From assembly GCF_002892535.1 (NCBI RefSeq), contig NZ_CP024847.1:496001-560000 (forward strand): a stretch of DNA of 64,000 nt. Reading direction: 5' to 3'. The notes beneath the pieces are model-generated. The model was given only the letters and a program-made list of their open reading frames with translations. It had not been told where the DNA came from and made no database searches. Both the position numbers and the translations under genes were made by a program. This DNA is from Aquella oligotrophica. GTDB lineage: Bacteria > Pseudomonadota > Gammaproteobacteria > Burkholderiales > UBA11063. How positions within the stretch are numbered: the stretch's first letter is position 1; every line of letters starts with the position of its first letter. Positions 36,305 through 44,197 of this stretch are shown piece after piece.

Positions 36305-36333
36305 ATTATAGTTTACTAGTAAACTATTGTCAA
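36305..36333 (-). promoter_or_regulatory. Consensus promoter with palindromic operator for marR-DUF1398
   Basis: On the minus strand TTGACA (36333-36328), a 17-bp spacer and TATAAT (36310-36305), all matching consensus. The 20-bp segment 36308-36327 (ATAGTTTACT and its exact complement) is a perfect palindrome filling the spacer and touching the -10. A dimer bound there would block RNA polymerase. Confidence 0.85.
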
Positions 36334-36465
36334 GTAAATTATACTTTAGAGATAAAAGAATTGTGATATTATTAGGTTGAAATATTATGGTAAAATAGAA
36401 ATAATTTTTAGTTTGTTATTCTATGTAGAACCGTTTTGCAATAAATATTTATCCAGGTGATCGCT

Positions 36466-37752
36466 ATGTCAGAACTAAGAAATAATGAAGTTTCAAAAAT
36501 AATTACAGTACTTAAAAATAATGATAATCTAACTCTTAATATTAATGGAAAATGGGGTAGCGGTAAAACCTATGTATCTGATCTTGTAATGAGTAAATTA
36601 AATGGGTTACAGAGGATGGGGTTTTTAGCCTTAAAAGTTAATATTTCCGATTATGATTACTGTGCGGATCCATTGGTGCCTTTTATAATTACTATCCTTG
36701 ACTATGTAAATAATAGTGAATGTGAGTCCAATGGTGCTAGTGGGAATAATGCAAAGATTTTCTCTGCTGTAGCAATGCTACTTAATGTACTATCTTGGAC
36801 GTCTTTACTTATTGATCAGTCAGGTTTCCTAAAGCGAATTCTATCAACAGTAGAAGACTTTGTAATTGATGAAAAGACTGAGTCAAAGCATGGTAATGAT
36901 GGTAATGAGGATTTAATCAGTGCGCAATTATCTAATGTTCGAGTATATCAACAAGCTTTACAGGAACTGGAAAAAATAATTAATGCTCTAGCTGATAGAT
37001 ATGACAAAAAGAAATTAATTATTTTTATTGATGATTTTGATCGGGCAAATCCCAAGTTTTCATATAGAGTGATGAACATAGTTCACCAGTTAAAATTTAT
37101 TACAAACCTGCAGTTTTGCACGATTATGAATCGGCATCAATTTGAATCTCAGCTACAACACATTTATGGCAAGAATAGTGGTAATGATGAATATTATTTA
37201 ACAAAATATATTGATCTTGAAATTAATATTAAAACTCCAGTGAAAGATAATCCACGTGAGTTTTTACAGGAATTAGAGTTTGACAATGATGCTGAGAGTT
37301 TTTTATTTCTATCAGAATGGTTATCTTTCCTGACAGTAAGAAATGTGCAAAAATTTGCTAAATTTTATTTAACAAGGCTAAATCAAATTTTTAAAGGACA
37401 TGACTTTAAGATATTATTAGCACAGAATCACAATGCTGCATATTATCTTTTACTGTTAAATATTGTGATTGTAAGATATGATTTAGAGTTAAGATCTCTT
37501 TATTATGATTTATTAACTATATCTGAGATTGAAGTAATTAAAGAAAAATTACAGCACTTTAAAGGAGATATATCAAATCCATTAAACTATGATAATTATA
37601 AAGGGGCGAAAGAAATTTTTTCAGGTCTTATTGATATTGTAGGCGAAGTTTTTAATTTTATTATACGTAAAATAGATAAGAAAACTATAGAAAATATCGG
37701 AATTGAGCAGTTTCTTAATAAACTATATGAAGAGTACTTTAATCCTAGTTAG
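36466..37752 (+). CDS. KAP-type P-loop NTPase
   Basis: 428 aa from ATG 36466, chosen for the AGGTGA site just upstream; a GTG three codons earlier is less likely. Walker A GKWGSGKT lies at 28-35 and Walker B LIIFIDDFDRANP at 184-196, the latter close to the KAP signature FIDDLDRC.P. A hydrophobic patch near 98-115 (IFSAVAMLLNVLSWTSLLI) may be the membrane-associated insertion seen in KAP ATPases. The C-terminal half is helical and unrecognised. Some KAP NTPases act in phage exclusion or defence; here that is only suggested by the neighbouring recombinase gene. Confidence 0.78.
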   Translation: MSELRNNEVSKIITVLKNNDNLTLNINGKWGSGKTYVSDLVMSKLNGLQRMGFLALKVNISDYDYCADPLVPFIITILDYVNNSECESNGASGNNAKIFSAVAMLLNVLSWTSLLIDQSGFLKRILSTVEDFVIDEKTESKHGNDGNEDLISAQLSNVRVYQQALQELEKIINALADRYDKKKLIIFIDDFDRANPKFSYRVMNIVHQLKFITNLQFCTIMNRHQFESQLQHIYGKNSGNDEYYLTKYIDLEINIKTPVKDNPREFLQELEFDNDAESFLFLSEWLSFLTVRNVQKFAKFYLTRLNQIFKGHDFKILLAQNHNAAYYLLLLNIVIVRYDLELRSLYYDLLTISEIEVIKEKLQHFKGDISNPLNYDNYKGAKEIFSGLIDIVGEVFNFIIRKIDKKTIENIGIEQFLNKLYEEYFNPS

Positions 37753-37765
37753 TATCAACCTAAAT

Positions 37766-37999
37766 ATGGAGGCTTGACACCATTTTATTCGTACAAAAAT
37801 TGTAGAGGAACAATATATTTTACGTACTTTGGATAAATTATTAGATTTTTGTTTCGATGATGAGATATTATTGCTGTATAAAAAATTATGTCGCTATTAT
37901 TATCCGCTTAACCGAGATGCTATAGTTGATTACATACGATACTATTTTGAAATGTATGAGCCAGAAAAGCTTAGCCAACATTTGAATCAAACAAATTAA
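37766..37999 (+). pseudogene. Small ORF with an in-frame stop at codon 4
   Basis: Frame begins ATG GAG GCT TGA, then continues open for 73 codons with strongly protein-like sequence (FIRTKIVEEQYILRTLDKLL, then LLLYKKLCRYYYPLNRDAIV, ending LSQHLNQTN). If TGA were TGG or CGA a 77-aa helical protein would result. No alternative start with a good ribosome binding site is seen. It begins 13 bp after the KAP stop. Family unknown to me. Confidence 0.45.
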
Positions 38000-38206
38000 T
38001 GGGTTAGTCAGTCATGGCACTAACGCCCAAACCTTCAGGCAATATTAAAATTCGTAAGGTTAATTTAAGGCAGGCAAAAAAGAAGGCCCGAACATAATAT
38101 CCGGACCAATTGGGGAAGAAAATGTGGGACTTCTTATCAGAAGTTTCCCAGTAAGCGAGATTATAGATGTTTGGCGGATAAATGAAAATAGATGATTTTG
38201 AATATC

Positions 38207-38228
38207 AGTTATCCATTTATGGATAACT
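38207..38228. repeat. Near-continuous inverted repeat
   Basis: AGTTATCCAT / ATGGATAACT, perfect 10-bp arms with a 2-nt centre, 74 bp beyond the recombinase stop codon. Could be a terminator stem for a minus transcript, or an element-end site. Confidence 0.5.
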
Positions 38229-38301
38229 TGAGTATTTGGTGTTTTTATTTATATATGTCAGTATATTATGTGTGGTTATGTACTGATCGTGTAGAGTGGG
38301 G

Positions 38302-38916
38302 TTATTTTTCGAGGGTATTTATCAGTTCAATAATCTGTTCTTTTTGGTTACCTAATTCTTCGATTTTGCTGCTAAACATGTTTATAATCAGCTTTAGTTC
38401 AGCCAAAAGTTCTTTCTTATCTGGAGTAAACTGGCTTTGACAAACTAGATGAATCACTGTTCCATGACGGTTACAAAATGCTTCAAACCATTCATAGCCA
38501 AATCTTACCAGTCGGTCTTTATGGGCAAGGAATAGCATCCGAATTTTTCCCTGTTCGATCTGTTCCATTAGCAGATTAAAGTTCTCTCTTTGATAATTAA
38601 GGCTGCTATTATGATCGATATACCATTCATCAATTGCCATATGCATTTTTTGTGCAAATTCGGTGATATGCTGCTTTTGCAGTTCAATGTCATTGTAATC
38701 AAGAGCACATGAACTTCTGCAATAGGCGACAGTTTTTGCCGATACCGAAGCATGAACGCCAATATATTCAAGATATTGTTGGTAAGTATAATAACGGCGG
38801 TTTGTTGTCGAGCGTTTGGCAGGCAGTTTTCCTTCGCGATCCCATCTTTGCAGCGTTAGTACTGATTTACCTATCATCTGCGCAAATTGTTTGGGTTTGA
38901 TGATTTCATTTTCCAT
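38302..38916 (-). CDS. tnpA: IS607-type serine recombinase (TnpA), without TnpB
   Basis: 204 aa from ATG 38916, chosen for AAGGAA eight bases upstream. A MerR-like helix-turn-helix (about 5-52, FAQMIGKSVLTLQRWDREGKL) precedes a serine resolvase domain: VAYCRSSCALDYNDIELQKQ with the nucleophile predicted at S69, then LFLAHKDRLVRFGYEWFEAF, the family hallmark. The C-terminal helix IINMFSSKIEELGNQ is usual. Length is normal, so it may be active. IS607 elements normally carry tnpB next to tnpA; none is visible here, so this is an orphan or part of a partial element. Confidence 0.88.
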   Translation of the reverse strand: MENEIIKPKQFAQMIGKSVLTLQRWDREGKLPAKRSTTNRRYYTYQQYLEYIGVHASVSAKTVAYCRSSCALDYNDIELQKQHITEFAQKMHMAIDEWYIDHNSSLNYQRENFNLLMEQIEQGKIRMLFLAHKDRLVRFGYEWFEAFCNRHGTVIHLVCQSQFTPDKKELLAELKLIINMFSSKIEELGNQKEQIIELINTLEK

Positions 38917-39058
38917 TTTAGTTTCCTTAAATGTATTCAATATGAATATATTTTATCACTCTTTGGTGCAATAGTTTGAAAACTTGTGTTTAGTCTATTT
39001 TATTTGAAATTTGGCTATGTTAGAATCACTTAATCAAAAATTTTTTAAGGAAAATAGT

Positions 39059-39619
39059 ATGAAATCAGTTGTAGTTTTATTTCATAGTGGTTATGGACAT
39101 ACAGCTAAGCAGGCGCAGGCAGTATTTGAAGGTGCTGGTTCTGTAGCTGGAGTAACAGCAAAATTAATTAGTGTTACAGATGTTGAGGCACATTGGGATG
39201 ATTTGAATGCCGCAGATGCGATAATCTTTGGTGCGCCGACTTATATGGGTAGTGTTTCTGCCGAATTTAAAAAATTTATGGAAGCAAGTTCTAAAGTATG
39301 GATTAGTCGTGGTTGGCAAAATAAACTTGCTGCCGGATTTACCAATTCAGCAAGCCTTAACGGGGATAAGTTTAATTCAATGATGCAGTTAATAACTTTT
39401 GCCGGACAACATGGTATGCTATGGGTGCCACTTGATTTACTGCCAGCAAATTCATCCAAATCTGAACGCAATGATCTAAATCGTATGGGTGGTTTTCTTG
39501 GTGCTTATGCGCAGTCTGATTCTGACTTAGGTGCTGATGTTGTTCCGCCAAAAGGTGATCTGGATACTGCCAAGCATCTTGGTAAGCACGTTGCAGAATT
39601 AGCATTAAAATTTAATTAA
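39059..39619 (+). CDS. Flavodoxin-fold NADPH-dependent FMN reductase/quinone reductase (WrbA-like)
   Basis: 186 aa from ATG 39059 (AAGGA upstream); a longer TTG-started frame from 39011 lacks support. VVLFHSGYGHTAKQAQAV is the FMN phosphate loop; ADAIIFGAPTYMGSVSAEFKKFMEA and GFTNSASLNGDKFNSMMQLI fit the WrbA-like group of flavin reductases. It leads the operon with the LigB and pirin genes (10 and 13 bp gaps), which suggests handling of quinone or catechol compounds. Confidence 0.88.
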   Translation: MKSVVVLFHSGYGHTAKQAQAVFEGAGSVAGVTAKLISVTDVEAHWDDLNAADAIIFGAPTYMGSVSAEFKKFMEASSKVWISRGWQNKLAAGFTNSASLNGDKFNSMMQLITFAGQHGMLWVPLDLLPANSSKSERNDLNRMGGFLGAYAQSDSDLGADVVPPKGDLDTAKHLGKHVAELALKFN

Positions 39620-39629
39620 TCTTCTAGCT

Positions 39630-40418
39630 ATGTCAAAATTAATGCCAGTATTATTCATTGGGCATGGTTCACCAATTAATGCTTTGGAAAATAACCAGTT
39701 TACCAGTAAATGGAGGGAAGTTGCCAGTAGCTTTGATGCTCCAAAAGCAATTCTGGCAATTTCTGCTCACTGGTATATTGATGAGCTGGCATTAAGCAGT
39801 GGTAAGCAAAATCAAACTATTCATGATTTTTATGGGTTTCCTGAGTCGCTACATAAATTTAATTATTCGGCTGTGGGAAATCCTGAACTTGCTAGCCATA
39901 TCAAAGAAATATTGGCGGGAACAGCTGAGTTACCAGAAGTGTTTCTTAATCATGAATGGGGGCTTGATCATGGTGTCTGGAGTATTCTCTGCCATATGTA
40001 TCCAGAAGCAAATATTCCGGTTATTCAGTTGAGCATCATGCGTGATAAAACTGCAAGCTGGCATTATGAGCTTGCTCGCAAACTTTGCAAATTACGCGAA
40101 GAGGGAGTTTTGATTTTAGCTAGTGGTAATATTGTCCATAATTTAAGATTGCTTGATTGGCATAATGTGAGAAATACTTATCCGTGGGCTAAAAAATTTG
40201 ATGAATCCATCAGTGATATGCTGATTAAAAATAATCATGCTGCAATTATAAATTACGACAAATTAACTGATGCCAGACTTGCTGTGCCTTCGGAAGATCA
40301 TTTTATACCGCTTTTATATGCGATCGGAGCTGCAAATGAATCAGATGAGGTTACGCTATTTAATCAAGCGATAATTTATGGTTCGCTTTCGATGACTTCA
40401 GTAATTTTTACATCATAA
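39630..40418 (+). CDS. ygiD: LigB-family extradiol dioxygenase (YgiD/DODA-type)
   Basis: 262 aa. Metal-site residues lie in PVLFIGHGSPINAL, ISAHWYID, GLDHGVWSIL and LASGNIVHNL, matching the single-subunit class III extradiol dioxygenases such as E. coli YgiD (4,5-DOPA dioxygenase). They open catechol rings next to the hydroxyls using Zn or Fe. Natural substrate here unknown. Operon with a quinone-reductase-like gene upstream and a pirin gene downstream. Confidence 0.9.
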   Translation: MSKLMPVLFIGHGSPINALENNQFTSKWREVASSFDAPKAILAISAHWYIDELALSSGKQNQTIHDFYGFPESLHKFNYSAVGNPELASHIKEILAGTAELPEVFLNHEWGLDHGVWSILCHMYPEANIPVIQLSIMRDKTASWHYELARKLCKLREEGVLILASGNIVHNLRLLDWHNVRNTYPWAKKFDESISDMLIKNNHAAIINYDKLTDARLAVPSEDHFIPLLYAIGAANESDEVTLFNQAIIYGSLSMTSVIFTS

Positions 40419-40431
40419 GAGAGAGATAGAG

Positions 40432-41154
40432 ATGAAAACAGAGATTATTCGTGCTAATTCTAGAGGTCACCTGAATTTTGGTTGGCTTGATACTTATCAT
40501 ACATTTAGTTTTGGTGAGTATTTTGATCGTAACCGTATGAATTTTGGTGCGCTACGGGTAATAAATGATGATTATATAAAACCAGATAGCATGTTTCCAA
40601 CCCATCCACATAATAATATGGAAATTATTACAATAGTACATAACGGGACTATTGAGCATCAGGATAGTATGGGGAACTGGGAAAAAATCACTGCTGGCGA
40701 AATTCAGGTAATGAGTGCTGGCTCAGGGATTACACATAGTGAACGTAATCCGTCGATGACTGAAGATTTGAATCTTTTTCAAATCTGGATATTCCCGAAA
40801 TACAAAGATATCAAACCGGGTTATGATCAAAAATCATTTACCGAACGTCTGCAACAGAAAAATATCTGGCATACACTAGTTACTCCCGATGGTAATGGTG
40901 AGAGTCTTAAAATCAATCAAGATGCATATATTTCATTAGCTGAATTTGATCAGGATGCTGAAGTTGTATATTCAATCAAAAAAGCCGGTAATGGCGTATT
41001 TTTAATGTTAATTAATGGCGAAATTCAACTAGATAATAGTAAGTTAGTAACCCGTGATGCGATTGCGATTAGTGAAGTTAGTGAGGTTTCTTTTAAGGCG
41101 CTTAAAAATACGTGCTTGATTGCAATTGAGGTTCCCATGGTTTTTGCTTATTAA
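40432..41154 (+). CDS. Pirin family protein (YhhW-like quercetin 2,3-dioxygenase type)
   Basis: 240 aa bicupin. The metal site is in the N-terminal cupin: THPHNNMEIITIV, then GTIEHQDSMGN and GSGITHSERNP. E. coli YhhW with the same motif set cleaves quercetin in vitro. The physiological substrate is unclear. AGAGAGATAGAG lies before the ATG. Last gene of the three-gene operon; a strong terminator follows. Confidence 0.92.
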   Translation: MKTEIIRANSRGHLNFGWLDTYHTFSFGEYFDRNRMNFGALRVINDDYIKPDSMFPTHPHNNMEIITIVHNGTIEHQDSMGNWEKITAGEIQVMSAGSGITHSERNPSMTEDLNLFQIWIFPKYKDIKPGYDQKSFTERLQQKNIWHTLVTPDGNGESLKINQDAYISLAEFDQDAEVVYSIKKAGNGVFLMLINGEIQLDNSKLVTRDAIAISEVSEVSFKALKNTCLIAIEVPMVFAY

Positions 41155-41189
41155 TAAATCGAACCTACTATTTTGCTGCCTCTTGTATC

Positions 41190-41221
41190 AACTCCGGGAA
41201 AACTACTCCCGGAGTTTTTTT
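41190..41221 (+). terminator. Rho-independent terminator after pirin gene
   Basis: AACTCCGGGA / TCCCGGAGTT stem (41190-41199, 41207-41216) followed by a seven-T run. Confidence 0.95.
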
Positions 41222-41364
41222 ATGGCTAAATTCTATCTACTCTCAGAGTTGATTTACTTTTTTAATTAGCTTCCCTCTGCCACTTTGGCAGCTATTCAAA
41301 TTAATTTGTTTATGGGATAATCAAATCTGTCAACAAATAATGACATTTACAAGGGAAGTAAAAA

Positions 41365-44076
41365 ATGAATTCAATTCTACGCAAATCAATACTGGTTGCT
41401 TTTAGTCCGATTATAGTAGCCTGTTACTCAAATAATTCTGGAAGTAGTGGTGGGGTAGGTACAACTACTGCAAGTAATCTAGTCGTTACTACTAAAAGTG
41501 CCGGACAGACAAAAGCAGGTTACTTACCACTAAAAATAGTTAATCATACCAACCTTGGCGGTGTTCCGGTTTATCTCTTCATCAAGGCCACTGCCGGCAA
41601 TGATCAATGTGTCATGAAGTTTGATCCAAATGGAATCGGAACTTGTGAAGTAACTAATGCGAATACAGTCTTATTTAATTATGAAAAAGTATCATTAAAT
41701 GATTTGCCCAAAGATAATGCTGGTAATACTTTAATTTATCTGCCCAAAGTTATTTCTGGGCGAATCTATTTTTCTATTGGGCAGCCGCTTGATCTATATT
41801 ATGATCCAAATAGTCGGTTAGTTATTGATCCCGACGGATTTAATCCACGTGATACCAATTATTACACACTTTATGACAAGGTTGAATTTAGCTATAATGA
41901 TATTGGTGTATGGGCAAATCCAACCGCAGTAGATTTCTTTTCATTACCGATAAGCATGGAACAGCCATCATCAGTAACGGTACAGAAAGCTGGACTTACT
42001 GTTTCAAGAAATACCATTTATAATGATGTAGCTAATGTTTTTGCTACTGAAGATAAAACTCCGACTCATGAATGGAGTAAGCTTGTCTTAAAGTATATTA
42101 ATTCAACTTCTGGCGCAACGACTGATCTTCGTTTAACTGCCCCGGGTAAGGCTATGGTTACCAATTTGGCTGGAACTGTACCATTTGATAAAGACTATCT
42201 TGCCAATTATATTGATAAGATACTTAATTTTTATAAAAATGGTAATACCTTAAAAATTGATTGTAGTGAACTTGGTACAGCTAATGATATTTATACAGGA
42301 ACAGTCAATGGTAGTAATCAGTTTGTTTTTAAAAATGCAGCTAACAACACGGTTATCGTTGATATGCCAAGTGATTCAACGCCATTTTTTGGTGGCGCTG
42401 GTGATACTTTTGATGCCGCTAACAATACGCCAAAAGCTATTATAATTCGGCAATTGACTTCTGCCTTTGAAGTTGGGCTATTGCCAGCTCCAAGTGGTAC
42501 GATTATTAATCGCAGCTTTTTTGATAATAACCGCAGTAAATTTTTTACTTTCAATTCATTACTTAATCTGCCAGGTGGTCCGTGGTATGATTTATATTCA
42601 AAAGCATTACATAGTTATGGTCATGATCAGCCAGTTTATACCTTTGCTTATGATGATGCATTGGGTCAGGATGGTACTTTGCACGAACCAAATGCAGCTA
42701 GTCCCGGAGTGCTAACAGTTACATTACATGATATGTCAGGTACTACAATTCCAAATCCGTATGTTGATAATAAAAAATACAATATTACAGTGCATATCCC
42801 CGCAACTTCTACAGTTACTTACAATAATGCTGTACTTCATAATAACCAGATCCTAACCAACGTAAGTATGCCACTTCATCTTAACCTAAATGGTCAGGAT
42901 GCTAAAATCTATCTTGATCCATTAATTGTCAAGCCAAATAGCCCTATGCTTTCAGGGGTAGTGTTTAATCATACTTCTACTAGTGATTATTCAATTGATT
43001 TTCCTGCTCCATCTGCGGGTGGGATTCATATTGTTCCATTGTCCGATGATGTGGTAATACCTGTTCCTACTCCAGTACCAAGTCCAACCCCGACTCCAAC
43101 TGTATCGCCAACACCAACTCCTGTACCAACACCAACACCAGCTCCTGCTCCGGTTTCTGGTGAATATGGTGTGACTCCACGGATTGGTAATGGTAGTGTT
43201 GTTACAACTTTATCTGGTCAGCCACTTGGCAGTTACACGACATTCTATACTAATTCACCACTTACTGTATTGGTAAATGGCACAACAACGGTTATTGATT
43301 TGTTAAGTAAAAATGTGGTGGGGGTAAATGGCGTAGTAGTTTCATCAATATCTCAGCCGGGTAATACTTTATTTATTGATTTCCCTGCGCCAGGAACCGG
43401 GGTGACACCTAGTGTACCTACACCAACTCCAACTTTTGCGCCACCAGCTCCAGCTCCAACACCAGTGCCTTCTCCTGCTCCGACCCCTGCAATAGGTTCT
43501 TATAGTGTATTTCCAAGAATTGGTACCAACAGCGTTGTGAAAAAGGCCAATGGGGAGATAGTTGCGGATAGAATATCTTTCTTAGTTTCATCTCCAGTAT
43601 TTACAGTTTATATAAATGGTGTCGCAACTACTATTGATTTAATTCATAAATCAATTAGCGGAGTAAATGGGATAGTAGTTTCAAATATTACTGGATCAGG
43701 AAATAATGTAGAAATTGATTTTCCTGCGCCCGGTACAGGTTTAACACCTAATCAGCCAACCCCAGTACCAACGATAGCACCAACCCCGACTCCAACGCCT
43801 TCTGGAGATGTTTATAATGTTATCCCGAGAATTGGTGCTGGAAGTGTGGTAACGACAGGTAATCATATTCCTTTGACGAATTTAACAGCCTATGGTACAG
43901 CTTCCCCAATGACGGTATTGATTAACGGGATTCCTGCGGTGATCAATCTTGCTACTAGACAGGTATTTGGAGTTACTGGAGTAGTTGTTTCCGGAGTTAG
44001 TGGAGCAAATAATCAGGTTTATATTGACTTTCCAGCTCCCGGTGGTGCAGTTGCCATTTCTGGTCAGTTACCCTAG
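41365..44076 (+). CDS. Large modular lipoprotein: GH64-like beta-1,3-glucanase region plus C-terminal repeats
   Basis: 903 aa. Signal peptide with lipobox IVAC (Cys20), so anchored in a membrane and possibly surface-exposed. Residues about 50-470 resemble GH64/thaumatin-like-superfamily beta-1,3-glucanases: YLPLKIVNHTN, GRIYFSIGQPLDLYYDPNSRL, YTLYDKVEFSYND and VDFFSLPISME; the acidic catalytic pair was not confirmed. After a strand-rich spacer come three ~84-residue repeats (about 599-681, 711-795, 814-895) ending FPAPG, separated by Pro/Thr linkers. A weaker fourth copy ends in FPAPSAGG near 553. It probably acts on or binds beta-glucan. Confidence 0.7.
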   Translation: MNSILRKSILVAFSPIIVACYSNNSGSSGGVGTTTASNLVVTTKSAGQTKAGYLPLKIVNHTNLGGVPVYLFIKATAGNDQCVMKFDPNGIGTCEVTNANTVLFNYEKVSLNDLPKDNAGNTLIYLPKVISGRIYFSIGQPLDLYYDPNSRLVIDPDGFNPRDTNYYTLYDKVEFSYNDIGVWANPTAVDFFSLPISMEQPSSVTVQKAGLTVSRNTIYNDVANVFATEDKTPTHEWSKLVLKYINSTSGATTDLRLTAPGKAMVTNLAGTVPFDKDYLANYIDKILNFYKNGNTLKIDCSELGTANDIYTGTVNGSNQFVFKNAANNTVIVDMPSDSTPFFGGAGDTFDAANNTPKAIIIRQLTSAFEVGLLPAPSGTIINRSFFDNNRSKFFTFNSLLNLPGGPWYDLYSKALHSYGHDQPVYTFAYDDALGQDGTLHEPNAASPGVLTVTLHDMSGTTIPNPYVDNKKYNITVHIPATSTVTYNNAVLHNNQILTNVSMPLHLNLNGQDAKIYLDPLIVKPNSPMLSGVVFNHTSTSDYSIDFPAPSAGGIHIVPLSDDVVIPVPTPVPSPTPTPTVSPTPTPVPTPTPAPAPVSGEYGVTPRIGNGSVVTTLSGQPLGSYTTFYTNSPLTVLVNGTTTVIDLLSKNVVGVNGVVVSSISQPGNTLFIDFPAPGTGVTPSVPTPTPTFAPPAPAPTPVPSPAPTPAIGSYSVFPRIGTNSVVKKANGEIVADRISFLVSSPVFTVYINGVATTIDLIHKSISGVNGIVVSNITGSGNNVEIDFPAPGTGLTPNQPTPVPTIAPTPTPTPSGDVYNVIPRIGAGSVVTTGNHIPLTNLTAYGTASPMTVLINGIPAVINLATRQVFGVTGVVVSGVSGANNQVYIDFPAPGGAVAISGQLP
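43045..43158 (+). repeat. Pro/Thr-rich linker, low-complexity CCA/ACA/CCT triplet repeats
   Basis: Codes for PVPTPVPSPTPTPT-like sequence in the GH64-like lipoprotein. Two shorter versions lie at 43411-43494 and 43750-43803. They are flexible spacers between domains. Confidence 0.85.
43159..43410 (+). repeat. C-terminal domain repeat A
   Basis: First of three ~250-bp repeats. Protein pattern: YGVTPRIGNGSVV, VLVNGTTTVIDL, GVNGVVVSSIS, LFIDFPAPGTGVTP. Confidence 0.85.
43495..43749 (+). repeat. C-terminal domain repeat B
   Basis: Second copy: YSVFPRIGTNSVV, VYINGVATTIDL, GVNGIVVSNIT, VEIDFPAPGTGLTP. Divergent from copy A at the DNA level. Confidence 0.85.
43804..44049 (+). repeat. C-terminal domain repeat C
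   Basis: Third copy: YNVIPRIGAGSVV, VLINGIPAVINL, GVTGVVVSGVS, VYIDFPAPGGA, then the protein ends. Confidence 0.85.
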
Positions 44077-44096
44077 TTAAGTCTTACTTTCCCTTG

Positions 44097-44135
44097 GATA
44101 ACTAATGCCTTGTCAAACTCAGGGCATTAGTTATC
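44097..44135 (+). terminator. Strong hairpin after the GH64-like lipoprotein gene
   Basis: Perfect 13-bp stem GATAACTAATGCC / GGCATTAGTTATC with a 13-nt loop. The following T-run is weak, so termination efficiency is uncertain. Confidence 0.7.
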
Positions 44136-44197
44136 ATCTTGCTTATGGGTAATTTAGATACTAATAGACTATTGGTAGATAATTAAACCTACTTATA

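Larger units (their letters stand above)
37753..38301. other. Region between KAP gene and IS607-type recombinase gene
   Basis: 549 bp. The left half carries a broken small ORF (37766-37999). A 27-codon basic ORF (38014-38097, MALTPKPSGNIKIRKVNL...) follows but lacks independent support. 38125-38152 can form an imperfect hairpin, and a 10-bp inverted repeat lies at 38207-38228. Confidence 0.6.

Noticed and set aside
37775-37777. TGA as selenocysteine or reassigned tryptophan codon
   Set aside because: TGA ends several intact genes in the window (for example ftsZ and cphB), and no selenocysteine hairpin is evident; a nonsense mutation is simpler.
38014-38097. 27-codon basic ORF MALTPKPSG...
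   Set aside because: Has an ATG but no good ribosome binding site or homologue I recognise; too short to support.
38192-38440. Plus-strand 82-aa hydrophobic ORF
   Set aside because: Mostly antisense to the recombinase gene; no ribosome binding site; hydrophobicity follows from T-rich sequence.
43045-43803. CRISPR array or tandem DNA repeat
   Set aside because: The repetition is triplet-based within a coding frame (Pro/Thr linkers and protein domains), without conserved repeat-spacer units.
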